Part shown: piece after piece, positions 33,627-46,690 of the stretch
How positions within the stretch are numbered: position 1 is the first letter of the stretch
Layout: every line of letters starts with the position of its first letter
From: Carettochelys insculpta
Taxonomy: Eukaryota; Chordata; Testudines; Carettochelyidae
Assembly: GCF_033958435.1 (NCBI RefSeq)
Contig: NC_134141.1
Coordinates: forward strand, 98,807,001 to 98,871,000
Length of the DNA stretch: 64,000 nt
Direction of reading: 5' to 3'
Position numbers and translations under genes: made by a program
Notes under the pieces: model-generated
What the model saw: only the letters and a program-made list of their open reading frames with translations
Told to the model about the DNA's origin: nothing
The model's database searches: none

Positions 33627-34905
33627 ACTAGAGTCACAGAATCATAGAAATAGAACTGGAAGGGACCTCAAAAGGTCATCAAGTCCAGCTTCCTGCCCTT
33701 CAAAGCGGTCCCAGAACCACCTAGATTATCCCTGACAGATACCTATCCAATTTGCTCTCATATATCTATTATGATGAAGAATCTACAATCTCCTTAGGCA
33801 ATTTATTCCAGCATTAAACTATCCTGACAGAAAGTTTTCCTAGTATCAAAACCTAACCTCCCACCATGCTGCAATTGAAGCTCATTGCCGCTTATCCTAG
33901 CATCAGAAGTTAAAGAGAATAATTTTTCTTCCTACACCTTGTAACTCTCTTGTAGGTACTTGAAATCTGCTATCAAGTCCCCTCTCAGTCTTCTTTTTCC
34001 CAAACTAACCATACCCAGTTTGTCAGTCTCCCTCATAGGTCATATTTTCTCAACCTTTAATAATTTTTGTTACTCTTTCTCTACACCTTTTCAAATTTAT
34101 CCACATCTTTCTTGAAATATGGTTCCCAGAACTGGACACAATATTCCAACTAATCAGCACAACATTCCAGGCTTAATCAGTACAGAGTAGAGTGGAAGAA
34201 TTACTTCTCATGTTTTTCTCACAATACTTCTGTTAATGTATTCAAGAATGATTTTTGCTTTTTTTGCAACAGTGTTGCACTGTTGACTCATATTTAGCTT
34301 GTGATCCACTATGACCCCTGGAGTTCATTCACAGTACTCCTTCCTGGACAGTCCTTTCCTATTTTGAATGTGTGAAACTGATAGTTCCTCCCGAGGTGGA
34401 GTATTTTGCATTTGTCTGTATTAAACTTCAGCCTATTTATCTCAGGTCACTTCTCTGGTTTCTCCAGATCATTTTGAATTATGATCCTATTGTCCAAAGC
34501 ACTTGCATGTAGTCCCAACTTGATATCATTTACAAACTTTATAAGCGTACTCTCAATGCAGTTATTTTAATTGTTGAGGAAGATATTGAGCAGACAGTCC
34601 CAAAACTGATCTCTGTAGAATCCCACTTGTTATGTATTTCCAGCATGACTGTGGACCATTAATAACTACTCTCTGAAAATGGTTATCCAGCCAGTTATAC
34701 ACTTACATTACAGTAACTCCATCTAAGTTGTCTAGTTTATTAATAAGAAGGTGATGCACAATCCTATCCAATGCTTTACTAAAATCCAGGTATACCACAT
34801 CTGTTGTTTCACCCTTATCCACTAGGCTTGTTATCCCATTGAAGAAAGCTGTCACATTGGTTTGACATGATTTGTTCTTTACAGAGCTAGATGGGAACCC
34901 AGAAG
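33627..34905 (-). mobile_element. Old CR1 LINE fragment with decayed RT
   Basis: The left edge CACAGAATCATAGAAATAGA then ACTGGAAGGGACCTCAAAAG is a CR1 3' end in minus orientation. Further right, the minus strand encodes recognisable but interrupted RT text, including VVYLDFSKALD near 34800 and CQTN near 34860. Multiple stops and frameshifts mean there is no usable frame. Clearly older than the CR1 copies at 27.7 and 44.2 kb. Confidence 0.82.
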
Positions 34906-37900
34906 GTATGTGAGCTACATAGACATTTAGAAGAAAACTAAATGAACTATTTTCTGGGCCAACAATATTTTAAGCTGCATTTTTATTACATTGGGAGGAC
35001 AAAGCCAGGAGACATTACCACCTGCCCACCTCGAGCCTTCCCCAATCATCTAAGTTTTGATACCAGAATATACCACTGAGATGTTTCAGCAGGATTGAAG
35101 GGACTGAAAATCATGCTTTAGGGCTGCTCTTCCTTTATGCAGCTCCTAATACTTTGGTTTCCCTCCAACAACTTGGAAGGAATCGCTGATGCCTCTGTGA
35201 TGTAAATGTAGGCCAGTAAACTAGAGTGAGATAGTGAAAAGTTATGTTAGGTTCCTTGTTAGTTTTAAATTTAGTTAAATAAAAATAACCAAGGTTGTGC
35301 TAGTTTATGTTATTCAATAATGGAGTCTGACACATCAGAAAATGTCAAATATTTGTTAGATGTTAATGTCATGCCTTGGATTTTTCCAAATGTATCTATG
35401 ATGTCTGAGGTTTATTTTAAGCAATGTGTGTCATTTGGAATCAAGTGTCAAAAAACTACTATATATTCCTCATCTTTCAATAAGTTATAAATGGCAGTAT
35501 TAACCTCATTACATGATAGACTTATAACATCTTCTCATTATAATATTCCTGCCTCTCTCAAAATGTTAGAGATTCCACACTCCCTTGATTGCTTCCTGTG
35601 TATTAACTTAATAGGGAAACCTTTTGGAAGTTGTTTTATTTATTTATTTATTTGCTTACCAAACACTTAACTATTTCTGCTGCATGTGCCAGCTACCTAC
35701 CCTCAGATCAGAACTTCTCAGTGCAGTCTAAATATAGAAATGGTGTTGAAATAAACCCAACTCAATCAACATATACACTGTTTCCTTTCTTAAAATGTTT
35801 TACCTGAATCTAGTGCACTGTGGAAAAAGTGGTCATATTTAAAAACATTCAGGACTGTAGCCATAAAATAAATAATTTAAACATGTTGGGAAACTCTTTG
35901 TGAGATATAAGTGAGTTCATTGTGCCCACTGGGATATTTACCAGATGAAAAGTGTGACAATGACAGTACCCTCGTTGTTTGGTACATAATTTAGAGTATT
36001 CCTAATGAATATTTCATGTTGTATCGTTTGTGTATGAATTGTAAGACATGTATATCTAGATTCACAAGGGGCACTGTCAAACTCCTCAGTTTGAAACAGG
36101 CACTTATAAATTACTTAAGAATGTTATTGAGAGAGGGACTAGTACACATTTAAAGCATGATCATTATTTTGGGGAGAAAAGCAACTTTATTCTGAAGGGG
36201 AAGAATACTCTTGAAGAAAGAAAAATAAATGAGCTCTCACTTCTTCACTAGCAACCAAGTTAATTTCTTAGAAACCCCAGTGGAAGGACAGATAGGAAAA
36301 TAACTATTTCCTGCATAAAGAGGATTTCCAAAAGTACATTTTCATATATTAAAGAATCTTGTATTTTTAAGAAGGGTGAGGATCTTGTCCAGCATTCAAA
36401 AAAAAAACCTGATTATAAGAAACTATTACTGATTTGCATTGAGATCTCAATCTTTGTAACACAACAAAGTGAGTCGGTGCGCCTTCATGTATATTGAATC
36501 ACTTAATTATATAGCTGGTTTAATAATATGCTTTTGATCAAAACTGAACAGTGGGATGCAGTGGAAAGGACAGCAAAAGGGACAAAGCCAGTGTCTACAG
36601 CCGGGCTATCACCTGAAAGAGGCTGAGGTCCTTGCTCTTCCTGATTTGGAATGATCGAGGATGGAAACCTCCACTCAGATCAAAGATGTGAAGCTGGTCT
36701 TGCAGTCAGCCTGAACATCCAATAGTCTGGAATTTGCCCATATAAACTATTCAGTCAGTACTTAAAATTAACAAATGTGGTAATGGAAATTAGGATTGGG
36801 TGAAGAATGATTTGTGAACAGAGGAAGGGGATACATTCACTGGTTAATTTATTCAGAATAAATAATTCAACCAGTTCTACTGATCAGCAAGATTCTGCCA
36901 TCATTCCAAAATATACTTAGGAGAGAGAGAGAAAGAGAGAATCTGAATAAATACGTTCATTTTTTCGAAAATGAGTATCTGAAGTTAGGCTCCTAAATCC
37001 ATAGTTTGTTACACAAATATATGACCTATATTTTAAAAGCACCGAGCAATCCCCATTAACTTCAAACCATTTCTTTGGCAGTCTAACCTTTCAGATATTC
37101 AGTTTTTGAAAATTAATAAAGCTTTGCTTTCAACCACCTTTCTTCTATTATCATCGCCTTCCACAGCCACGTCTGCAGACCACCCCAACAATAAGACAAA
37201 GTAAACAAAAAGATTACAGTTCTGCAAATAATTAAATTATATTGACCACAAAAATCCTTTTTATGATATAAGGTTATTTGTGACTTCCAGAGTAAGCCAA
37301 AGAACTGTTTCCCCTCCAGCCCTCCATTAAATAATGCCTTTTCCCATCGCCTAGGTTATTTTATTAGGATTCAGGATAAGAAAAAAATGGAGATACCTGG
37401 TCTGACTTTATGCACTGTCTTTGGGGGCATGACAGAAACAAATCCTTACCACGGTAAAACTATGCATGATGTTGCCATGCTGATACTTTTTTAATGGATG
37501 ATACATTCAGAATAATTTTTCTGGTAAGTTAAAAAAAATGTTCATCCTGAAATTCAGAAATATTCATTCTAAATCTTGTTCATCTTAGTCATAGAGCACA
37601 GAAAACTTGTCTTCATTTATTTCTTGTGTCCTGATTCAAGCAAAGCTCTTATGCATGTGCTTGTCTCATTTACTTTAATAGGACTTAAATGCATTCTTTG
37701 CTGAATAAGGGTAGACTTAAGTACATGTTTAGATGCTCTGTTGAATTGGGGCACAAATTCCTGTTGGAGTGTGTGGCCCTGACCAAGTAAGTTTAGTGAA
37801 GTTAATGGTATATTGAGTTGGTAAAAGGGGCCATCAGTGCAGTGCATTTCACAGGATGAGGGCCAATGAACTCAGAATTGAACCTGAAAGTCAAGGAACG

Positions 37901-38430
37901 CTTTGCCATTCACTCTAATAGGGGCAGAATAGGGCCATGTGGGGTATGTGATACTTAGACACTCAGTGGCTTACAGGATATCATAGCTCTCCACTCTTCT
38001 TTTTTTAATTCTAGATGACTGGGAACTAATAATTTAAGAAGAGACAGTGAGGGCAAGAGTGACAAGATAGATTTGGGAGCCTGACATATTACATGCATAA
38101 GCCCAGCATTTGTGCACCAATGGCATCCACAAAACCACCACTCAGTTACACCTAGCCCTGTAGGCACCTCATACCCTAAGTGCCTACAGATTTTGTCTAG
38201 TTTTTTTAATTATGACCATGTACTAAACCACCTAAGTCCTGATCATGACTCAGGCCTGAATTCATAGTTGGCATTCCCTTGACTATATCACTTGTGTGGC
38301 CCAATCAGATAGTTAAGCATGTTCAGAGGCGGCCTAAAAGGCCCAACATGAAACAGAATTGAGGGGGCACTAATACCCTCTCATATCCAATAGCCTCATT
38401 TTGTTTTGAGTCAGGTACTCACAATCAGAT
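34906..38430. other. No recognised gene; simple repeats
   Basis: AT-rich sequence. TTTA repeats lie at about 35636-35653 and a GA-rich tract at 36921-36940. Around 37640-37800 is a patch of the dispersed 'tttactttaataggacttaa...gaagttaatgg' motif. No exon or transposon end recognised. Confidence 0.5.
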
Positions 38431-38480
38431 GCTCCTGAACTCTAACTTCTGCTCTACCATTGAGCTATCATCCATCAACC
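38430..38480 (-). mobile_element. Possible tRNA-like SINE head
   Basis: The minus strand reads ATGATAGCTCAATGGTAGAG, a good A box, followed by AGTTAGAGTTCAGGAGC, a weak B box. Fragmentary; could be coincidental. Confidence 0.35.
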
Positions 38481-41215
38481 TTGCTCTCTGTTTCCTCATC
38501 TGTTACAAAGGAACGACACAACCAGACTCACAGCAGTTCACTTGATTTCTTATGTAGGGGGAAGGTTGCTTAGTGGGAATACCCAATAATAGCGGATTGG
38601 ACAGCCACTGTGGTCCTCTGGGCAAGGTGTCAGGGAGTCCTGGCTCCACACCCTCAGTCAGTCAGCCCTTAGCACTGCCCAGACCATAAAAAGAAAATAT
38701 CAGAATTGTACAAAGAGTCTTTCTTTCTGTCATCTTACCTCTTTACTCATCTGCGTAGTTTGCCAGGTGCTATTTAGAGATGTATAGCATATTTGTTCCT
38801 TTTGTACCTGGGCATTAGATGTTTTTACTGGAAGACCATCAGACAGGAATATTCTGTCCAAAAATGTAATCCTTTTTTATGAAGTTTTCTCTCCTAACTC
38901 AGTGTTGTGTCTTTTGAACACTATACTTCATAGCTGTTCACAAAAAAAACATCATTAACATCATCGCAGAATATTATAGTGTAGCTAACGTGGTATATCC
39001 TGACTTTCTTATTTTGAGTAAGTGATTTGGTAGCTGTATAGGATCATTAGTATTTCTGACAGACTGAGTGTCACTAGCCAATCATATGAGACAGGAATGG
39101 ATTACCTCAGTGAAAACAGCACAAACTGAAGGTTTTAGTGGCCTTTTGACAAAAATGCCAAAGGAAGCTTCTGGCCACTTACCAGAGAATGTTAATAGCT
39201 TGTGTCACTTTAACTCTGACAGCTCTGAAAAGAGAGGCCGCTAATCTTTGTTTGTAATATCCACAGTTGAAGAAAAAGTAGCATTTCTGCGTAAGCATTG
39301 GATAAGAATTAACTGTCTGAAACTGTATGGAATGCTCCATAACTTGTCTGGGAGACAGAAAAAAAAGCCCCCAAAAAAGCTTTGAAAGAGAGTTGCCTGC
39401 ATCCCCTTCTCTTGTAGTGGCAGAGGTGCTTAAAATGGAAAGCAGCTTCCAGGACTGATCAGTTCACAGACCCCATTCCCTTATATGAAAGATTCTAGTT
39501 TGTGCCTTCTACAAATTTCACCCACCTAGTACAGCACATATTTACCACCTAAAGACTGGAGTACCCCACTGACATGCAGTAGGAGGTAAAGCAGGCCATA
39601 CAAAAATACACTAGTGTGTGAAATGAAGGGGAATGTCCAAATTCTAAATTCTTCTTTGGGGTACATTATTTGAAAGGCAAATAATGGAAAGAGGTACGTT
39701 TATAATTTTGGCTAGGTAAAAATCTTATCTAGCTCTGACTGAAGTCAGTGGAAATGCTGCCATTGATTTCTTAGGATCAGACAGATTGCACAGCAACAAA
39801 TGTTATTCCTGCAATAATCTGGGTATCTCTTAGCTCCTAGTTGGTTTGGATGGCATTATAATTCATTTTTCACTTAACATGCTGAGTTTTTTTTAAGTGT
39901 GGACATAGTCATATAATTTATAGCACAACCTCTCTGCCAATTCAGTTGTACATCCTTCTTATGATGAGGTGGCAAGGTGCTGATGTTTAAAGTGTTCCAA
40001 TTGTGTTTCTACAGTTTAGATGGGCCAGGGTAAATGAGGACAGTATTTTAGAACTGAATCTGTAGACAGACTCAGGGAAACCTTGGTCCTGATGCAAAAG
40101 GGTCAACAAAGGTAGGACAATGCTTATGTACTTTTCTACATAACTGTTGAGCCAGTTAACTAGACAGCTGCCTACTTTATGGAAATTAAAATTCTGCTTA
40201 TTTGTTCTCGTAAAATTATATTGTTTGTATTTATACAAATGATATGAAGAATACTGTATATAACCTTCTGTAGGCTGACACTCAGCCTATACAATCAATG
40301 AACCCCTGAGTATATGAGACATTGACATCATCACATTTCATTTACTTTGAGAAAAGTAGAGGATAATATACCATATGTACAATGCTCTCTGGCATACTGA
40401 TAATTCTGTGAATAGCTTTCATGAATAGTGACTGGAAACTGCATTCACTTATTTCAATTTAATGACACAACCATATATAGGGTTAAACTTTAGCAACAAG
40501 TTAAATTATTTTATTTGTTCAGATTTTACTTATTGTTCCCTTTTCCTTCTTTTAGTTCTACTTTGGTTCATTAGATGCAGTAATATCTCCCTTGCCTGTG
40601 ACAATTTCCATTAATATCTCAAAGGCAGCTATTAAGTATCATTACAAGAAAAGATTATAGAAGGATACTGCATACAATAACAGTGAAGATAAAGACAATA
40701 GTCACATTTTCATTTATTTCTTTGTTCTTAAGATGCAAATCGAATTTCAAGCTGTTTCTAGTCTTCTTTTCTCTCTTTATATTTCCAAAGCTTTCTAAAA
40801 AGTACAACCTTCCCAGGCAAATAAAATGTGGTATTTGGATTATTTCAACAAAGGATGTACATTCTCTGTCAGAGATTTTGCTATCCTTCTTGCCTCCCAA
40901 AATCCTAATTGTCAGAGAAAACAAAAAAATATATTCGGTTTTAGCATTTACATAGGCCTCTAGAGGAAGGAAGAATTATATTAAGGCTGTTTATTGGTTA
41001 TTTGCAAAGACACTTTGGCAGCATTCACCAGTATCTGCTATATTCTGTCATCCCCTCAAAGTACTCAAAAGGTTTAGTCTTAGAAAACTATTTAAACATA
41101 TTTTATCAAAAATGTAAAACTCTTTCTAGCTTCTAAGGGTGTCATGAAATCAAAATATACCATGCTGAGTTTTCAGTGCTGAAGATTTCAAATCTCGACA
41201 CTGAGAATAGTTTAG
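38481..41215. other. No recognised feature
   Basis: AT-rich. The open frames at 40655-40924 and 40683-40955 are mirror frames of the same A/T-rich segment with no domain. 39725-39780 carries the dispersed GAAGTCAGTGGAAATGC motif. Confidence 0.5.
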
Positions 41216-41223
41216 CTGGTATG

Positions 41224-41400
41224 CAATGTTCCCTGTAAGCTGAGCATTTGGGTGGGAACTGATGAGAGATCCAGGTGCCACCTGGCTATCAGCAGAGTAT
41301 CCACAGCCCCCCACAGTGGATGGTGCACATCTACACATGCCTCAGTGCACATAACAGAAATTATTCTGCGCTTGGATGGAAAACATTAGAGGGAACACTA
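41224..41400. mobile_element. 177-bp hAT-like MITE
   Basis: The left end CAATGTTCCCTGTAAGCTGA pairs with the right end ACATTAGAGGGAACACTA. An 8-bp duplication flanks it, CTGGTATG (41216-41223) and CTGGCATG (41401-41408), with one mismatch. The interior is a loose inverted repeat including GTGCACAT blocks. No coding sequence. Confidence 0.78.
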
Positions 41401-41408
41401 CTGGCATG

Positions 41409-41940
41409 GCTTAATTTGTGTTAAGAGTTCTGGGCACCGCAGTACAGGAAGGTTGTGGAGAAATTGGAGAGGGTCCAGAGGAGAGCAACGAGAATGATCA
41501 AAGGTCTAGAGAACATGACCTATGAAGAAAGGCTGAAAGAATTGGGCTTGTTTAGTTTGGAAAAGAGAAGATTGAGGGGGGACATGATAGCAGTTTTCAG
41601 GTATGTAAAAGGGTGTCATAAGGCAGAGGGAGGGAACTTGTTCTTCCTTGCCTCTGAGGATAGAACAAGAGGCAATGGACTGAAATTGCAGCAGGGGTGG
41701 TTCAGGTTGGACATTAGGAAAAAGTTCCTAATTGTCAGGGTGATCAAACACTGGAACGAATTGCCAAGGGAGGTGGTAGAATCTCCACCACTGGAGATAT
41801 TTAAGAAGAGGTTAGATAGATGGCTTTCAGGTATGGTCTAGAAAGTGCTTGGTCCTTCCATGAGGGCAGGGGGCTGGACTCGATGGCCTCTCGAGGTCCC
41901 TTCCAGTCCTACTCTTCTATGATTCTATGATTCTATGATA
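41409..41940 (+). mobile_element. CR1 LINE 3' end
   Basis: A 5'-truncated CR1 in plus orientation. It contains the end of ORF2, a 3' UTR with GGACTCGATGGCCTCTCGAG and CCCTTCCAGTCCTACTCTTC, and the terminal ATTCTATGATTCTATGAT repeats at about 41920-41939. It abuts the hAT MITE on its left. Confidence 0.9.
41455..41841 (+). pseudogene. CR1 ORF2 C-terminal fragment
   Basis: The 128-codon open frame contains [40 protein letters not shown] and HWNELPREVVESPP, the standard CR1 ORF2 C-terminal tail. The upstream RT palm is absent. The frame is intact to its stop. It represents a different CR1 subfamily from the 27.9 and 44.5 kb copies, judging by its 3' UTR and tail residues. Confidence 0.88.
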
Positions 41941-43209
41941 AAAACCAGATAAGCTTCAAAGGTATTTATGTGCCTAAAGTTATATTAATTTCACCAGGGA
42001 ATTCAGCCATTGGTCAGTGAACTGGTGATATGACAGTGACATGAGTCTCAAAGATGAAGTGTTCATATAGCAATGCTGCTGTTTTGGGTACAAATACACT
42101 TCATTTTACACTATATCCACACTAGCTCAGCACTGTTCTGCTGTCACCCATCCCTGAGTACCTATCCCACTGTGCCCAGTTCTGCTCTAGAAAGCAGTGG
42201 GTTCTCAAAGGTGTTACAAGTCTTTCAGGAGCAGAGGAAAATTATGGAAGAAAATATCGATCTTCCATATTTTTTGAGGGTGGCTCCCATAAATACCTTG
42301 GTAGCAGTGTGTTAGGTCAAGAAGATTAAAAAAAAAAAACCTGCAGGGTACCTCCTAACAAAGTAGATTCTCTGGTACATTTCTCTGACAGCCACCTTCT
42401 CGTGATGTATTGCCCTTTCACCATATGAAACAATTGAAAGGATTCAATTTATATAAACAAAAAAAGGAAAAATTTATCTGGGGAAACTTTTACAAAATAT
42501 GGAAGTGAAAAGGGTAATAGAAAGTAGAATGATAACATAAAGCCACTGAAACAAGTACAGTAGTCAGTCCCTTTTGGTTTAAAACCAGGAACCTATTAAC
42601 AATCACTCCTTGACCAAATAACAAGGAAATGTAATTCAATTTTATAGTAACCTCCTTGCTTAGTTCATAAGTTGGTTGCTCGTAGAGAGCCTCAAGAAAG
42701 AAGCTCGTAGTATATTATATGTAGTTTAATTGAGAATGACAAGGTTGCTAGCTGATATGGAATGGAGTCTTCTGGTGGGAGTCTGATTCAGCGTCTAGGT
42801 GACCCAGGAAAGAAGACCACACAGCTTACCAATAGGATGGGCAGCAGCTGTCTGAATCTCTGGTGGCCTTGTAAGAAATGACTGGGAGGAAAATCCTTTT
42901 AAGAAACCTGGTGGAATCTGCCCCTGCAAGGGAAACTCCACAGAATTTCTGTCAGGATTCCAGTTCCAAACAGAACTTGTTTACTACTAACCAACAACAA
43001 AAAAGTGGGAAAATCTGAATGGCCAAACTGAAAATCACCTGACCAATCATCCACGTAGTAAAACAAAATGGATGCCCTGCCGTACATTAAAACACATATA
43101 AGCAGATTATAGTACGAATAGAAAAACCTAGGATTTTACCCTTAACAAGTGCCCTTTCCTAATCTTTTTTTATGAAATGGAAACGAGGATCAACATTCAG
43201 CTCTCTCTC
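41941..43209. other. No recognised feature
   Basis: No gene. 42108-42140 contains CTATATCCACACTAGCTCAG, which looks like a GGC-TIR-like end, but no partner end with a 3-bp duplication was found. An A-run occurs at about 42329. Confidence 0.4.
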
Positions 43210-43212
43210 CAT

Positions 43213-43599
43213 GGCTGTGGCCACACTATCCCCTCCTTTCGAAGGGTCTATGATAATGTGGCACTTTGGAATATGCTAATGAGGTGCTTCCAGGAATATG
43301 CAGCACCTCATGGTGGCCCCGTACCAGTTTCAAAATGCAGCTGCCCACGTAGCTGGGGAGCCTTTCAAAATGACCCCCTGATTTTGAAAGCCCCTTCTTC
43401 CCAGCTGGTTTTGGGAAGAAGGGGTTTTGAAATCAGGGTGTTGTTTCAAAAGCCCCTGGCTACACGGGTGGCGTGCATTTTGAAACTGGCAGTTTCAAAG
43501 CGTGTGGGGCTGCCATTATGCTAATGAGGTGGTACATATTCATGTAAGCACCTCATTAGCATATTCCAAAGTGCCACATTACCATATATGGCCACAGCC
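43213..43599. mobile_element. GGC-TIR foldback transposon, near-complete palindrome
   Basis: 387 bp with ends GGCTGTGGCCACACTATCCC and the complement of TGGCCACAGCC, flanked by CAT (43210-43212, 43600-43602). The arms meet near 43400 at CCCCTTCTTCCCAGCTGG. AATATGCTAATGAGGTGCTT occurs in both arms. Related to 27519-28757. Non-autonomous. Confidence 0.86.
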
Positions 43600-43602
43600 C
43601 AT

Positions 43603-44172
43603 GTGTGGTTAGAAAAAGGATTCATAGTAGCTTTTGAAAACCAGCCACGAGAGCCGTTTAGTAGGAGGCTGGTTGATGTTAGAAGGCCATGAGCAATGGT
43701 TTGCAGGGGAACCAGTCTGGGGCCTGAGCGTGACCTTTTGTTAACATTTAGTATGGTTCTGAGTATATTTAATTTAGGACAGCTGTACCAAATCCAAGTG
43801 AATAACTGGTTTATAAGCTGGGTGGCTGAACTGAAAAATGCCAACAAATAAATTGAGATTTGAATCAAATTGATAATAGTTGTTTTTTGTCTCACTGAAA
43901 GGAAACACCAGGAAAAAAAGTTTCACTCCAAACAAAACACTTTTTTTTTTATTTTTATTGCCTGTTTTCTTACCGTTTTTAAAATGTTTTAAGATAGCTA
44001 GATAAATTTCTAAATAACATTTGCTTGAGATAGAAGGTCAAAATGTTTTGTTTAGGAAATATCAGAATGAACTTTTCATATTTTTTATTTAAACAACACT
44101 ATTCACGGGGTTCAACAGAAATTTGCAAATGATTTTGGTGGACCAAAATGAATTTGTCAGCTAATAAACTCC
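43603..44172. other. No recognised gene
   Basis: Contains a T-run near 43943 and a patch resembling the diffuse AAATG/TTTTCA family (43900-44160). The open frame 43521-43895 overlaps the foldback arm and has no domain. Confidence 0.45.
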
Positions 44173-45665
44173 TTAAGAACATAAGAACACAAGAACAGCC
44201 ATACTGGGTCAGACCAAAGGTCCATCTAGCCCAGTGTCCTGTCTGCCAACAGTAGCCAATGCCTGGTGCCCCAGACGAGGTGAGTCAAAGACAACGATCA
44301 AGTGATTTGTCTCCTGCCATCCATCTCCCGCCTTCAACAAAAGGCTAGGCACCATACCTTACCCCGTGCTAATAGCCATCTATGGACCTAACCTCTAAAT
44401 ATTTATCAAGCTCTTTTTTAAACTCTGTTAGAGTCCTGGCCTTCACAGTGTCCTCTGGTAAGGAGTTCCACAGGTCACTGTGCACTGTGTGAAGAAAAAC
44501 TTTCTTTTATTAGTTTTGAACCTGCTACCCATTAATTTCATTTGGTGCCTCTAGTTCTTATATTATAGGAACAAGTAAATAACTTTTCTGTATACACTTT
44601 CTCCACACCATTCATGATTTTATATACCTCTATCATATCGCCCCTCAGTCTCCTCTTTTCTAGACTGAAAAGTCCCAGTCTCTCTAGCCTCTCCTCATAT
44701 GGGACCCGTTCCAAACCCTTAATCATTTTAGTTGCCCTTTTCTGAACCTTTTCTAATGCCAATATATCTTTTTTGAGGTGAGGAGACCACATCTGCACGC
44801 AGTACTCAAGATGTGGGCGTACCATAGTTTTATATAGGGGAAGTATGATATATTTTGTCTTATTTTCTATCCCTTTTTTAATTATTCCTAACATCCTATT
44901 TGCTTTACTGACTGCCGCTGCACACTGCGTGGAGGTTTTCAGAGAACTATCCACTATAATTCCAAGATCCCTTTCCTGATCTGTTGTAGCTAAATTTGCC
45001 CCCATCATATTGTATGTATAATTGGAGTTATTTTTCCCAATGTGCATTACCTTACACTTACCCACATTAAATTTAATTTGCCATTTTGCTGCCCAGTCAC
45101 TCAGTTTGCTGAGATCTTTTTGAAGTTCTTCACAGTCTGCTTTGGTTTTGACTATCCTGAGCAGTTTGGTGTCATCTGCAAACTTTGCCACCTCACTGCT
45201 TACCCCTTTCTCTAGATCATTGACGAATAAGTTGAACAAGATTGGTCTCAGGACTGACCCGGGGGAACGCTACTAGTTACCCCCTTCCATTGTGAAAATT
45301 TACCATTTATTCCAACCCTTTGTTTCCTGTCTTTTAACCAGTTCCCAATCCATGAAAGGGTCTTTCCTCCTATCCCATGACCACCTAATTTACATGAGAG
45401 CCTTTGGTGAGGGACCGTGTCAAAGGCTTTCTGGAAATCTAAGTATACTATGTCTACTGGATCCCCCCTGTCCACATGCTTGTTAACCCCTTCAAAGAAC
45501 TCTAATAGATTAGTAAGACACGACTTCCCTTTACAGAAACCATGTTGACTTTTGCTCAACAAATCATATTCCTCTACGTGTCTGACAATTTTATTCTTTA
45601 CTATTGTTTCTACTAATTTGCCCGGTACTGACTTTGCCTTTGGTAAAAAAGTTGCCCAGCTTTAG
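44173..45665 (-). mobile_element. CR1 LINE, 5'-truncated, RT palm retained
   Basis: The left edge AAGAACATAAGAACACAAGA then ACAGCCATACTGGGTCAGAC is the CR1 3' terminus in minus orientation. It extends through the 3' UTR, the ORF2 tail and much of the RT domain to about 45.66 kb, where homology fades around KVGQL-type residues. Same subfamily as the 27.7-kb copy, but about 1.5 kb long. Confidence 0.92.
44538..45562 (-). pseudogene. CR1 ORF2 reverse transcriptase fragment with frameshift
   Basis: Two adjoining minus-strand frames make one broken ORF2. The upstream part (45248-45562) has SKSQHGFCKGKSCLTNL and the palm motif IVYLDFQKAFDTVPH with its catalytic aspartate. The downstream part (44538-45239) has the second catalytic box FADD (residues 20-23 of that part), the LSDWAAKWQIKFNVGKC block, and the [15 protein letters not shown] tail. 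A one-base shift near 45248-45260, in the PPG-QS/SVL region, separates them. A second disruption ends the frame early near RTRGTK compared with the 27.9-kb copy. Inactive. Confidence 0.92.
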
Positions 45666-46590
45666 TACCAAGCAGTATTATTCATTAGGCACCTGTTAGA
45701 AATGTCACACATGGAACTCATGGACCTTATCTTTCACTGGGTCTGCTAAAAAGGCACAACACAGAGGCAATGATGGTTTATGACCAACATTTCACGCTCA
45801 GATTCCAGGCTGATAGCAGAACATAGTGACCTGCAGCATAAGAAAGCAGCTCCTAGAGCTATCCTAACTCACAAGAGTCTTGCACAGCTACCTATGGTCT
45901 ACTTCTGCCCCTGACAACTTCTCTAACCCCCATCTCTGGCATCTTCCTGGACTGGCAATGTGGAAGTGGGTGGAATAGGGCTGCATAGATTGGTCCTAAT
46001 TTGCCCATGTCCTAAGGGAATTTGCAAGGAGACACTATAGTCCCTTATACCTCATAGCAGAGCAAAGGATCCTTAGATTCTGGTCCCATAACATTAAAAA
46101 CATAATTCAAATTAAATTTTGTTTCTGATTTTTTTAAGGGACAGAGTGTGGGAAGTGTTTTGTTTGTTTATTTTCATATCCTAATGAGGTTGTATTTTTG
46201 TGTGCGGAAGTACAGCCTACTTGCTAATTACAGTCAGACGCATGGATGTGCTGTGGAGTATCTTCAATAATAATTTCCTGAATCTAAATCTCTAATTAAC
46301 TGGAACAGAATAAATAAATGTAGTTAGACACCCAGGAAGGATTCCTCCTTGAAGGCCTTTAATAGGACTTTAATAGGTGGGCACATAGGCAAACATTTTC
46401 AAAAACAGGTGCCTGAGGTTAGGCTTCTGAGGCTATACTTAAAGACCTAAATTGCCTAACTTCCTAAGTGCTGAACATGCAGCAGCTCACACTCACAAGG
46501 AGACTACCAACATCACTGCCACCTCATCCCCTTATGCACAATAATTACCTCCTGTGGCTGGTCAGCTAATCTAGCCAGTGTATAAAGAAG
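45666..46590. other. No recognised feature
   Basis: Mixed-composition DNA without an exon, SINE or TIR end that I can identify. Confidence 0.45.
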
Positions 46591-46690
46591 GTGGTCCCTT
46601 GTTTACCCCCCAGAGAATGATGAAGAACCCTTAGAACCCTGGAGCAGCAACCTTTATAGAGCTCAGGTCACATATATTCTGGCAGATTCA
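46530..46690. repeat. Dispersed repeat, related to 48150-48260
   Basis: AGAGAATGATGAAGAACCCT then TAGAACCCTGGAGCAGCAA matches 48200-48250 (GGGAATGATGCAGCCC, TTAGAACCCTGGAACTGCAA). Upstream, CTGTGGCTGGTCAGCTAATC and CTGTGGCTGGGCAGGTAGGC also correspond. The family is not recognised. Confidence 0.5.

Noticed and set aside
41455..41841. Intact small host gene
   Set aside because: The protein is the CR1 ORF2 C-terminus, followed by the CR1 3' UTR and ATTCTATGATTCTATG end repeats.
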